Virus record (IMG/VR): IMGVR_UViG_3300025009_000054
Coordinates: 1 to 64,000 of that record
DNA length: 64,000 nucleotides
Source of the DNA: a virus
Strand: one strand, 5' to 3'
Shown: positions 37,689 to 45,062 of the stretch, piece by piece
How positions within the stretch are numbered: the first letter of the stretch is position 1
How the letters are laid out: every line of letters starts with the position of its first letter
Translations under genes and position numbers: made by a program
The notes under the pieces: generated by a model
Told to the model about the DNA's origin: nothing
Database searches by the model: none
The model's input: the letters and a program-made list of their open reading frames with translations, nothing else

Positions 37689-37984
37689 CTGTCTATATCC
37701 TTCCTATGATACTCAAACTCAACCTGTGGGTCACGTGGAATGTTATTTACAACAATCCATGATATTACACAGTGTGCCTCGCGGTATGTCTTCATACCCG
37801 CAATAGCGTCCATTTTACCAGCATATTGTCGGCTAAGTCTTTTGGAGAAATCAGGATTAGTTAATCCTGCTTTATCGTGTATGGTATATACTCTATGCAT
37901 TTTGTTATTCTCACTTTCAAATAATGCCGGTACTACGGAGCAATCATTGGTTTGCTGTTGTATTTTTGGTTGTGTGTTTATCAT
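37685..37984 (-). CDS. Hypothetical protein
   Basis: 99 residues; the ATG at 37984 has no clear ribosome site, so the start is uncertain. No recognised motif. Confidence 0.55.
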   Translation of the reverse strand: MINTQPKIQQQTNDCSVVPALFESENNKMHRVYTIHDKAGLTNPDFSKRLSRQYAGKMDAIAGMKTYREAHCVISWIVVNNIPRDPQVEFEYHRKDIDS

Positions 37985-38075
37985 GGTACAGCGTACTTCT
38001 CAAACGCATGCCACGATTTTAATTATGCCAATGTTACCATCCACATTTGACCTTTCAGCCAGTACCGGCAAACTG

Positions 38076-38270
38076 TTAATTACCGCATCTTACACTAATT
38101 GCATCACCACTTACCTTATTTAGTGTGCTTATACGTATAATCATGCCACACTTCCTACATGTTGATGTCCTACCACCAATAACGCACGATAGTGCGCCAA
38201 ATCTCGACATATCATGACCCAGACTTTTTGCTTGATCACGCGCATTACGAGATATTTTCTCATAAGTCAT
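38076..38270 (-). CDS. Small zinc-knuckle protein
   Basis: 64 residues, ATG after AGGAGTTATAC. A lone CRKCGM pair and C-terminal RCGN could bind zinc. Function unknown. Confidence 0.6.
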   Translation of the reverse strand: MTYEKISRNARDQAKSLGHDMSRFGALSCVIGGRTSTCRKCGMIIRISTLNKVSGDAISVRCGN

Positions 38271-38279
38271 GTATAACTC

Positions 38280-38546
38280 CTATCTGAGTATGTATGGAAT
38301 TAGTCTCGACATAGTACCCATTACCACACCCATTATGATCCCGTAGAGCAGATGAATAAAGAGTACTATGATCCGTTGCTTCCATTTATTCTTCTTATAC
38401 CATTCTCTAACTGTGATACTATCCTCATTTAGAGAACGTTGATGATCATTGCCTCTGCATAGTCCACGCGACCATCCTGACTTAATTGGTCGGGGTTGGG
38501 AACGTGATTGTTGGGTCACGCGTGAGTGTGAATTCTGCTCTACCAT
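38280..38546 (-). CDS. Small membrane protein
   Basis: 88 residues; the basic, polar N-terminal half is followed by one membrane span (IIVLFIHLLYGIIMGVVMG). The first 65 nt overlap the HAD gene, and a later in-frame start (GTG 38519) is possible. Confidence 0.5.
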   Translation of the reverse strand: MVEQNSHSRVTQQSRSQPRPIKSGWSRGLCRGNDHQRSLNEDSITVREWYKKNKWKQRIIVLFIHLLYGIIMGVVMGTMSRLIPYILR

Positions 38547-39051
38547 GGAACTGGTAGCCTCCCAGCATTTCTATTGCTACTGCAGCGTCATCTGATGTCA
38601 TACCAGTATTGCAATCAACTCTTATTAACTCTGGCATGTCAAGCGGAAGGTCATCTAGTACCACAAACATAGAATCCTTTTCGCATAAACTCATGTGCTG
38701 ACGTATTTCATTAACACGCTCTACAAGCCCAACTTCATACAAATTCTTGCATTGTTCTAACTGTTCATCAGATACGTCTACGTCCTCGTCCGAAATAGTA
38801 TAGCCGTGAATCCTACCCTCACAATTTACTCCGCATATGAGTAACATGTGTTCAAATCCAAGTATTGTCATAGATTTTCGTAGTACCATATATCGCCACG
38901 CTGATGATATTACTATTTTCACATCAGGCACCGCATCAATTATCGCATTGAGGTTATCAACACATTCCTTTTTGATACCGGAATAACCGTTAGCATGTGA
39001 TATGTGATCGTTTAATACTCCATCTATATCTAAAAATATATATCTATCCAT
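38482..39051 (-). CDS. HAD-superfamily phosphatase
   Basis: 189 residues. FLDIDGVLND is HAD motif I (DxD), VKIVISSAWR is motif II with Ser, and FVVLDDLPLDM supplies the late acidic motif. The layout resembles the small HAD domains linked to RNA repair proteins, as well as general phage nucleotidases. With RtcB in the same genome an RNA end-healing role is possible but unproven. Confidence 0.8.
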   Translation of the reverse strand: MDRYIFLDIDGVLNDHISHANGYSGIKKECVDNLNAIIDAVPDVKIVISSAWRYMVLRKSMTILGFEHMLLICGVNCEGRIHGYTISDEDVDVSDEQLEQCKNLYEVGLVERVNEIRQHMSLCEKDSMFVVLDDLPLDMPELIRVDCNTGMTSDDAAVAIEMLGGYQFHGRAEFTLTRDPTITFPTPTN

Positions 39052-39495
39052 TTACATCTCCATACCGATGAGGTTATGCTTCACTATATATTCCCTGAAT
39101 TCGCGCTGCAGTTTCATCATTTCTTTGCCAACTTCTTCTAATGCTACCTCAGCATTATCAATTGCCCCTTGATAATGCGAGATTTGATAACGTGATAGTC
39201 TAGTCTGTGATATCATCTTGCTGAGATCCTGTATGTCGTTAAGTATTGTACGATATTTAGCGCGGACTTCATCGCGCTTCATAGCCATCTTCTTTGCTAC
39301 TTCTGGTGGTGATTCGACATCAGGCTCCGTGACTGTCACATTCTTATTTAGTATATTTATAGCACGAGCTATGCCGTCATGGTGACCTCTATAATACGTG
39401 TGGAGTCCATTGCCACTTGTATCCCGCTTATATCTTGCATGATCTTTTATACCCTGAAGCGCAATTATGATAGTGTCGTACTCCTGCTGTGTCAT
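39052..39495 (-). CDS. Helical hypothetical protein
   Basis: 147 residues, ATG after GGGGGGCATTAG. Long helices from residue 70 onward, probably a coiled coil. Function unknown. Confidence 0.65.
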   Translation of the reverse strand: MTQQEYDTIIIALQGIKDHARYKRDTSGNGLHTYYRGHHDGIARAINILNKNVTVTEPDVESPPEVAKKMAMKRDEVRAKYRTILNDIQDLSKMISQTRLSRYQISHYQGAIDNAEVALEEVGKEMMKLQREFREYIVKHNLIGMEM

Positions 39496-39515
39496 CTAAT
39501 GCCCCCCTATAGTCG

Positions 39516-40025
39516 CTATGATTGCATCGGAGCATCATATTTGTAGGCTCCGATTGCTATTAATATTGCTGCCGTTGTGAGCAGTCTTGGATCTCCAGTT
39601 GTGCATATGGCTCGTACGTAGTCGCCCATATCGTTTAAGGCTATGCCATTTGATGCCGAGTTTATTTCCGTGATATGCAATGCTGCATCGCGGGTTTCAG
39701 CATCCGATAGGATTGTGCGGACCGTATCGCGTGATACCGGTTGTCCAGACTCCGCTAATCTCCCCAAATAGTACGCCACCATGCATGGTCTACAACAAAA
39801 ACTGTGTTCTTCTTCATTATCAATTACAGAGAGCCATCCATCGGGTATGTTTACGTTCTCTACTGGCTGTTCTACATCTAATCCGCAATGATTACAAAAG
39901 TATTCCTCTACTTTTGTATCATCAGACTGTCCTCCATGCAGTACACGGAATATTTGATCAGCCATATTTACACCCCCGACAGCATCTTTACCGATCTTCG
40001 TATCCAGAGTTGGATACTGTGTCAT
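39516..40025 (-). CDS. Zinc-binding hypothetical protein
   Basis: 169 residues, ATG 40025 after ACGGAGGTAATTGT, below a repeated promoter. CNHCGLDV...CCRPC forms a probable zinc site, followed by a helical C-terminus. First gene of the unit 40025-34.3 kb. Confidence 0.65.
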   Translation of the reverse strand: MTQYPTLDTKIGKDAVGGVNMADQIFRVLHGGQSDDTKVEEYFCNHCGLDVEQPVENVNIPDGWLSVIDNEEEHSFCCRPCMVAYYLGRLAESGQPVSRDTVRTILSDAETRDAALHITEINSASNGIALNDMGDYVRAICTTGDPRLLTTAAILIAIGAYKYDAPMQS

Positions 40026-40073
40026 ACAATTACCTCCGTAAGTTTCAAGGGATGCACACCGCGCCCTCTAAGA

Positions 40074-40105
40074 GTGTAGACGTACAGCAAGGAGCGAATG
40101 GGGCC
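40074..40105 (-). promoter_or_regulatory. Repeated phage promoter, copy 17
   Basis: GGCCCC-17 nt-CGTCTACAC, 49 nt above the start at 40025. Confidence 0.7.
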
Positions 40106-40160
40106 AATTTCGGTTCATGTCTGTTACGGCCAGGTCGGACTTCCGTATGTTCTTGAGGAT

Positions 40161-40196
40161 CGTGACGGGAGACCTGACGATGATACTCCCGTCACG
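40161..40196 (-). terminator. Terminator hairpin
   Basis: CGTGACGGGAG/CTCCCGTCACG 11-bp stem with a 14-nt loop, about 47 nt past the stop at 40243. Confidence 0.6.
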
Positions 40197-40242
40197 AAGG
40201 ATACAGCTTTTTTATCAAAAAGGACTCTTGAGGTCTTAAGGT

Positions 40243-40707
40243 TTATTGGACATCGTCCTTGCCTTCTTTGAAAAGAGACTCGAAGCTCTTGATATGCAAT
40301 GAACGACTACCCATCGCAAATCCTATGATCCAAGCAAGTGTAACCATATTAAGAGCTACTGCCTCCTCAGATGCCTGTTTATATCCATTCATATCACGCA
40401 TAATTCTTAGTATGAAGTCTAACATCGCGCTAGCATCGGTTCTGTCCATTTTACTACCGTATATTGGAGATGCTATATCAAGTAAATTAGCTGTAGCCTT
40501 ACGACCCTCATTATTAATTATCATCCGATCTGTACCGGTGACCACAGATCGGATGAATGCCACTAACATATCGCGCATAAACACTGTTGGTGGCATTCCT
40601 GTGATATTACTCAAGTGTAATATATACTTATCCATCATTGAACATTTTTCACAGTGGCCTTCGCACATACTACATGATTTGTTTATAGAGTCGAATGTGA
40701 ATGGCAT
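40243..40707 (-). CDS. Hypothetical protein with Cys cluster
   Basis: 154 residues if ATG 40707 is used; the frame is open upstream to 40836 but would overlap the previous gene and no start has a good ribosome site. CSMCEGHCEKC near the N-terminus is a compact metal site. A hydrophobic helix (MVTLAWIIGFAMG) lies near the C-terminus. Confidence 0.6.
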   Translation of the reverse strand: MPFTFDSINKSCSMCEGHCEKCSMMDKYILHLSNITGMPPTVFMRDMLVAFIRSVVTGTDRMIINNEGRKATANLLDIASPIYGSKMDRTDASAMLDFILRIMRDMNGYKQASEEAVALNMVTLAWIIGFAMGSRSLHIKSFESLFKEGKDDVQ

Positions 40708-40717
40708 ATCCGCGTCA

Positions 40718-41014
40718 TCAATACTGGTGAATGGCGAACCGTACTCCAGCTTCTCCCTGTAGATTTTCGATTTCTTCATCAGTAAACACATTACTCTTAA
40801 CGATTGCTTCCATCGTGGCAATGGGTTCACTTTCAATCTCGTCGTGGCTTAAGTCAATGCGGTGATTCTTGCGTAGGTATGCATCCTTGTAGATTTGCGC
40901 CATGCATTCTTTTACATCAGAGATTGATGGCTTCCTATTGCCACCGTTATCAATCTCACTTTTATCCATGGATTGCTGCCCTAAATTTTTAAATTCCTGG
41001 GTGTTCTCGGTCAT
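40718..41014 (-). CDS. Small hypothetical protein with hairpin-masked start
   Basis: 98 residues from ATG 41014 (TTTAGGAGGGG). A 13-bp inverted repeat pairs the leader (41051-41063) with codons 1-5 (41000-41012) around the ribosome site. The protein is acidic and helical with no motif. Confidence 0.65.
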   Translation of the reverse strand: MTENTQEFKNLGQQSMDKSEIDNGGNRKPSISDVKECMAQIYKDAYLRKNHRIDLSHDEIESEPIATMEAIVKSNVFTDEEIENLQGEAGVRFAIHQY

Positions 41015-41063
41015 TGGACCCCTCCTAAAATTATTCTGGGTGATATATAAGACCGAGAACACC
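41000..41063 (-). promoter_or_regulatory. Inverted repeat enclosing a ribosome binding site
   Basis: Arms GGTGTTCTCGGTC and GACCGAGAACACC (13 bp, perfect) with a 38-nt loop that contains AGGAGG and most of the start codon of the gene at 40718-41014. In mRNA it would fold over the initiation region. Confidence 0.6.
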
Positions 41064-41088
41064 TAAAATGCCAATTCTTTAGAGGTCA

Positions 41089-41514
41089 TCAATGTATAAT
41101 GTGGTATCTACACATAAGAGTTGCATCGTCTACACCTGGTACGGTTGGTATAGAGGCTTCGCTACTCCAAAACTCGGTTTCTGCTTTATATGCTTCACTA
41201 CGCGTATGAAATCTATATGACCTTAATATTTTCACTATGATAGGCAATACAATTCTGCTATTATCAATAAGTGTTATCTCCATTATCGATGTACCAAGTT
41301 TATTATTACTATCGATAGGGTATATTGGAGTAGTTATTTCTAACATGTTTCTAGGATCCACATACCCTAAATAGCTAGAATACGCTTGATGATCCCATTT
41401 TGTGGGCAATGGTTCTTCCATCCCGTTAGGGAATAATACTTCCATCAACATTCTACTCCAGTCTATAATATTTACCATCTTTACATCTGAAGTATCATCG
41501 TCATTATATAGCAT
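41089..41514 (-). CDS. Hypothetical protein
   Basis: 141 residues, ATG after TAAGGAGTCCATC. Alpha/beta, no recognised motif. Driven by promoter copy 18. Confidence 0.65.
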   Translation of the reverse strand: MLYNDDDTSDVKMVNIIDWSRMLMEVLFPNGMEEPLPTKWDHQAYSSYLGYVDPRNMLEITTPIYPIDSNNKLGTSIMEITLIDNSRIVLPIIVKILRSYRFHTRSEAYKAETEFWSSEASIPTVPGVDDATLMCRYHIIH

Positions 41515-41579
41515 GATGGACTCCTTACAGTCACTTTAATGTTATTATCAACAAAGTGAACACGTTTTCGTTCCTATCA

Positions 41580-41611
41580 GTGTAGACGTACGGGGAGCAC
41601 TAGACGTCGTT
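41580..41611 (-). promoter_or_regulatory. Repeated phage promoter, copy 18
   Basis: AACGAC-17 nt-CGTCTACAC, 66 nt above the start at 41514. Confidence 0.65.
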
Positions 41612-41636
41612 AATTCTATTTCCGCTATCCAAATAA

Positions 41637-41675
41637 TGATAATGGCTAAGTCCGATGTAGACTTAGCCATTATCA
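41637..41675 (-). terminator. Strong terminator hairpin
   Basis: TGATAATGGCTAAGTC/GACTTAGCCATTATCA, perfect 16-bp stem with a 7-nt loop, 24 nt past the stop of 41700-41966. It marks the end of the late structural block. Confidence 0.7.
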
Positions 41676-41699
41676 GTGAACAAACCACGAGAAATAAGA

Positions 41700-41966
41700 T
41701 CAAGTCGCGGTTCCTATCTTTTGTTTCTTCGATTCTCGTATTGCCTTTTGTACAAACTCAATCGCTATATAGATAACTCCCCAATATATAGCAATCTTCT
41801 CGTTAGTATTGATTGCGCTATGCAACCAAGTAATCCAATTATCAGAGCAATAAGTCAGCAACGCTGACCCAGCAATAGTGGCAAACCTTCTGAGTATTGC
41901 CCCAGCCGCGATCGCCCACGGCTTCCAGTTTTCCTCACTTTTGAGTAGCTGTACCAACCAGTTCAT
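41700..41966 (-). CDS. Holin-like small membrane protein
   Basis: 88 residues, ATG after GGGAGGTGATCAACC. Two hydrophobic segments (PWAIAAGAILRRFATIAGSALLTY; IAIYWGVIYIAIEFVQKAI) and a basic C-terminus (RESKKQK) match a two-span holin. It is the last gene of the presumed structural unit, a common place for holins. No endolysin is seen nearby, so the call is tentative. Confidence 0.5.
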   Translation of the reverse strand: MNWLVQLLKSEENWKPWAIAAGAILRRFATIAGSALLTYCSDNWITWLHSAINTNEKIAIYWGVIYIAIEFVQKAIRESKKQKIGTAT

Positions 41967-41981
41967 GGTTGATCACCTCCC

Positions 41982-44444
41982 TTACACCTTCGTTATCTCC
42001 ATAATAGGGAAATTGACAGCATACTCGCCATTTTTCTTCTTCATTTCATCGATACGCTTAGCCCAAGGCGAACTACGTGGTGCTACTCTATCAACTAGGA
42101 CGAGTGCAGTCTCTGTATCTGGGTTAATATTATCGACTATACCACGCAACTGGTATGTAGAACCAGTCTGCGGATCACGTCTATTAATAGCGACTTCATC
42201 ACCAATTTTGAATGGTATACTAGTCTCAGGTTTCGCATTAGGGTCGTACAGATACTGCAACGGTGCCATCTGGTTATTAACGATGTTATTACCCTTACCA
42301 ACAGCATCCTTAACGCGCTCAACTTTCCTCTTATACTCAGTAGAACCTGGCTCTAGTCCATCAGTCATTCCAAGTGCGTCCGCTACCATCTCTCTATTCC
42401 ATGGGTGTGTTGTGCTACTTGGAAAAGTATGATACATAAGCCACGCATCGCGATGATGTTCTGGCATGTTACTAATTGCATCAGATATTGGAGCTATCGT
42501 ATCTTCCCACTCCATCTGTTCCTGCATCTTGTGTGGTGATCTAATAGCATTTGGTCCATTTGCTTCAAATGAATCATTGCCATCATCACCTGGATCACCT
42601 TCGCTACTGTTTCCATGAGGCGCATCAAGTGATATCTGGTTATCTTCGCGTAACTTCTGTTTACGCAGGTAATCCTTTTTCTGATTATGGGCTATCATAA
42701 ATAGCCATGTCTTAAAACTAGAATTGCCCTTGAACGTATCAATCTTTGCGTATGCGTTAACAAACGTTGACTGAGCAACATCATGTGCCATTTCTTGATT
42801 GCAACCTTCACTCACCATTAGGCCGACCACATTATTATAATTCTTAGATATTAGCTCATCCCACGCACCCTGATTACCTTGGCGTGCTGCATCTACCAGT
42901 GCAAGTTCCTTAGGGTCAACGTTGCGGTAGGTCGGGCGTAGACCCTTCTTACCTTTCTTTGCCGTAAGCACGTACACTTCTTGTGCTATCGCATCAACAT
43001 CACCCTTACTAAGTTTAACACCACTAGACCTGATTTCATCGATGAATATACGGAATGCATCGTTAAAATCCTTAACTTCATTCTCATCATACTCTTCGTA
43101 TATTCGATCCTCCTCTGCTAGGAAGTCCTGTGCGAATTCTTCTACTTGGTCGATTGACAGAGTACGATTTACCAGGCTCTTATTTTTAGTACCCTGATCT
43201 TTAGGACGGGGTATACTTCTATCGAATGTATCGCGTTTCCTTATATCCCCATCATGCTGTCTCTGGAATAATTGCTGCAATATGGGATCTTCTTGTATAT
43301 CATCATCGTCTGATTCAACGCTCTCTGGTAGAAGTCTATCATCTTCACCAGTATATGAATCAGTTTGTATATCCGGAGTCTTGCTAGCATCAATATCATC
43401 GACTACAGGAGCTGTCTTACGACGCTTTACACGACGTCTAACGTCAGCTCTGCTCTCGTCACTATCTGTTTCTTTTGTTTTTGGTGTAGATGTTACGCCC
43501 TTTGGCTTCATATCCCAAGTCATAAGTCCAGCATATGACTCCAACTGGTCCATAGCATCCGAGTCACCAATAACATTCTCAAACCGACTTTTATCAGCAT
43601 TATATGATCGACGTGACAGATGAAATCCCATATCTTCTAGGAGCCCTATATTTTCACGTGTAGTCTGTACCCATCCAACATACTTATCGGCCTTGACTCT
43701 TTCGCCATCTTCTTGCGATACTATTGGCCGACCATAGTGGTCTATAGCTACCACTGACTTAGGTTTTTCATTAGGCGCTATATATCCACATTGTACTGTC
43801 GTGACGAATACACCGTAAAATTGGCCACCAGGTATACCAACTTTAGATTTTTGTTCATATTGGTGCATGATCTCTCCTTCATACACCGGTATCTGATCAC
43901 CATACTCATCGAGTTTAGGTTCACCTTTTTTATATTTAATATACTCTCTTCCGTCTTCATCGGTATCCATAACATTTTCATTATATCGCTCATACTTGGG
44001 CTGTTCGGATTCCTGCATTGTGGATGGTGCACTTCCCATCATCCTTGGTGCAGTAGCGGATGGGTCTAATGTGTGTCCAAGTCCTTGATAATACTTGCAC
44101 CTTACACCAGGAATTACTCCAGTTGTCTCATCCCACCGCTCTTCGTCCCATACTAGCACCGATGTTGGTGCCGCCGATATATCAGGTGCCCCACGACATA
44201 TCTTTACGAAATGTCTGTCACGAAGTAACGGGCATTTCACCATCCCAGGATATTGTATTATACGGTCGACGTATGGCTCAATATGATAGCCAGCATCATC
44301 AGCAATACGCTTGAGTTCCGCTACAGTAACTCCAAGAGTTTTAGCCATCTGTACATCATCTGATCTAAGTAGAGTTTTTGATGCACGTTTGGTAAGATAT
44401 GTTCCCATTTCTGGATATCTATGAAGCAATTCACACAATTCCAT
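41982..44444 (-). CDS. Large protein with embedded ECF-type sigma regions 2 and 4
   Basis: 820 residues. An N-terminal helix-turn-helix-like stretch (LGVTVAELKRIADDAG) and a CPLLRDRHFVKIC segment precede a long charged, disordered middle (about 320-500). Residues about 510-600 (LVDAARQGNQGAWDELISKNYNNVVGL...AHDVAQSTFVNAYAKIDTFKGNSSFKTWLFMIAHNQKKDYLRKQ) are a clear sigma-70 region 2. About 650-715 (AISNMPEHHRDAWLMY...REMVADALGM) fits region 4. A KOW/SH3-like domain ends the protein. ECF sigmas are normally about 190 residues alone. It may be the factor for the repeated promoters, or a virion protein using the fold. Confidence 0.75.
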   Translation of the reverse strand: MELCELLHRYPEMGTYLTKRASKTLLRSDDVQMAKTLGVTVAELKRIADDAGYHIEPYVDRIIQYPGMVKCPLLRDRHFVKICRGAPDISAAPTSVLVWDEERWDETTGVIPGVRCKYYQGLGHTLDPSATAPRMMGSAPSTMQESEQPKYERYNENVMDTDEDGREYIKYKKGEPKLDEYGDQIPVYEGEIMHQYEQKSKVGIPGGQFYGVFVTTVQCGYIAPNEKPKSVVAIDHYGRPIVSQEDGERVKADKYVGWVQTTRENIGLLEDMGFHLSRRSYNADKSRFENVIGDSDAMDQLESYAGLMTWDMKPKGVTSTPKTKETDSDESRADVRRRVKRRKTAPVVDDIDASKTPDIQTDSYTGEDDRLLPESVESDDDDIQEDPILQQLFQRQHDGDIRKRDTFDRSIPRPKDQGTKNKSLVNRTLSIDQVEEFAQDFLAEEDRIYEEYDENEVKDFNDAFRIFIDEIRSSGVKLSKGDVDAIAQEVYVLTAKKGKKGLRPTYRNVDPKELALVDAARQGNQGAWDELISKNYNNVVGLMVSEGCNQEMAHDVAQSTFVNAYAKIDTFKGNSSFKTWLFMIAHNQKKDYLRKQKLREDNQISLDAPHGNSSEGDPGDDGNDSFEANGPNAIRSPHKMQEQMEWEDTIAPISDAISNMPEHHRDAWLMYHTFPSSTTHPWNREMVADALGMTDGLEPGSTEYKRKVERVKDAVGKGNNIVNNQMAPLQYLYDPNAKPETSIPFKIGDEVAINRRDPQTGSTYQLRGIVDNINPDTETALVLVDRVAPRSSPWAKRIDEMKKKNGEYAVNFPIMEITKV

Positions 44445-44481
44445 AGTTGATTTCCCCTTAGCTATAGATCGCGGTCTAATT

Positions 44482-44925
44482 TTATTCGGATTCGTAGCCT
44501 TCTGGTTCTGCTGAAAATACTAGGTTGACGATTAATTCGCCACTGTCTCCGATCCTTGGTACAGTAACAGATGAGAATGTCCAGTTATCACCATAGATAC
44601 CCACGGACCCGCTGATGCTATCGTAAACTTCTGACCATTTGATATAGTCGTTGGCGTTAAGCTCTTCTATTACTACGTCTTGCACTTCCTTCGCATTTGA
44701 AGGATCGTTAATTCCAGGTATCCCACTAAAGGCTAGCGATATATCACCTGTGATATACATCTTTGAGGGCTGATGTTGGGATAGACCAGATTGCGCTTCA
44801 CCATAACATTCGAGTACTGTCATGATATTGGGCAACTGTTCAGTATCTAGTTCAAATTCTTCTGCATTACCCTCCTGAGCACTATGTAAACTCGCATGTG
44901 ATACCATGCTAGTTAGCCATTCCAT
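44482..44925 (-). CDS. Hypothetical protein
   Basis: 147 residues from ATG 44925 (TTTGGAGGCAAGAC). Beta-rich acidic C-terminal half (SGSVGIYGDNWTFSSVTVPRIGDSGELIVNLVFSAEPEG). First gene after the sigma-70 consensus promoter at 44977-45006. Possibly structural; not recognised. Confidence 0.65.
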   Translation of the reverse strand: MEWLTSMVSHASLHSAQEGNAEEFELDTEQLPNIMTVLECYGEAQSGLSQHQPSKMYITGDISLAFSGIPGINDPSNAKEVQDVVIEELNANDYIKWSEVYDSISGSVGIYGDNWTFSSVTVPRIGDSGELIVNLVFSAEPEGYESE

Positions 44926-44976
44926 GTCTTGCCTCCAAAGGCTCAACGAACACGGGGCCGACGGTTCCACACTTCC

Positions 44977-45006
44977 ATTATACCACGAAAAGCCCATTCT
45001 TGTCAA
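44977..45006 (-). promoter_or_regulatory. Consensus sigma-70 promoter
   Basis: Minus strand TTGACA, 18 nt, TATAAT with a TGG extension before the -10: both hexamers perfect. A CCCATTC/GAATGGG inverted repeat (44993-45018) straddles the -35. Drives 44482-44925 and probably the sigma-like gene. Confidence 0.85.
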
Positions 45007-45062
45007 TAGACGAATGGGTACTAAACAATCAGCCCCACGATCGATCGAGTCCTATTTGTTTA

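Noticed and set aside
41127-41135. Rightward promoter copy (CGTCTACAC on plus strand)
   Set aside because: It lies inside a coding gene and lacks a GGCACC box at 17 nt.
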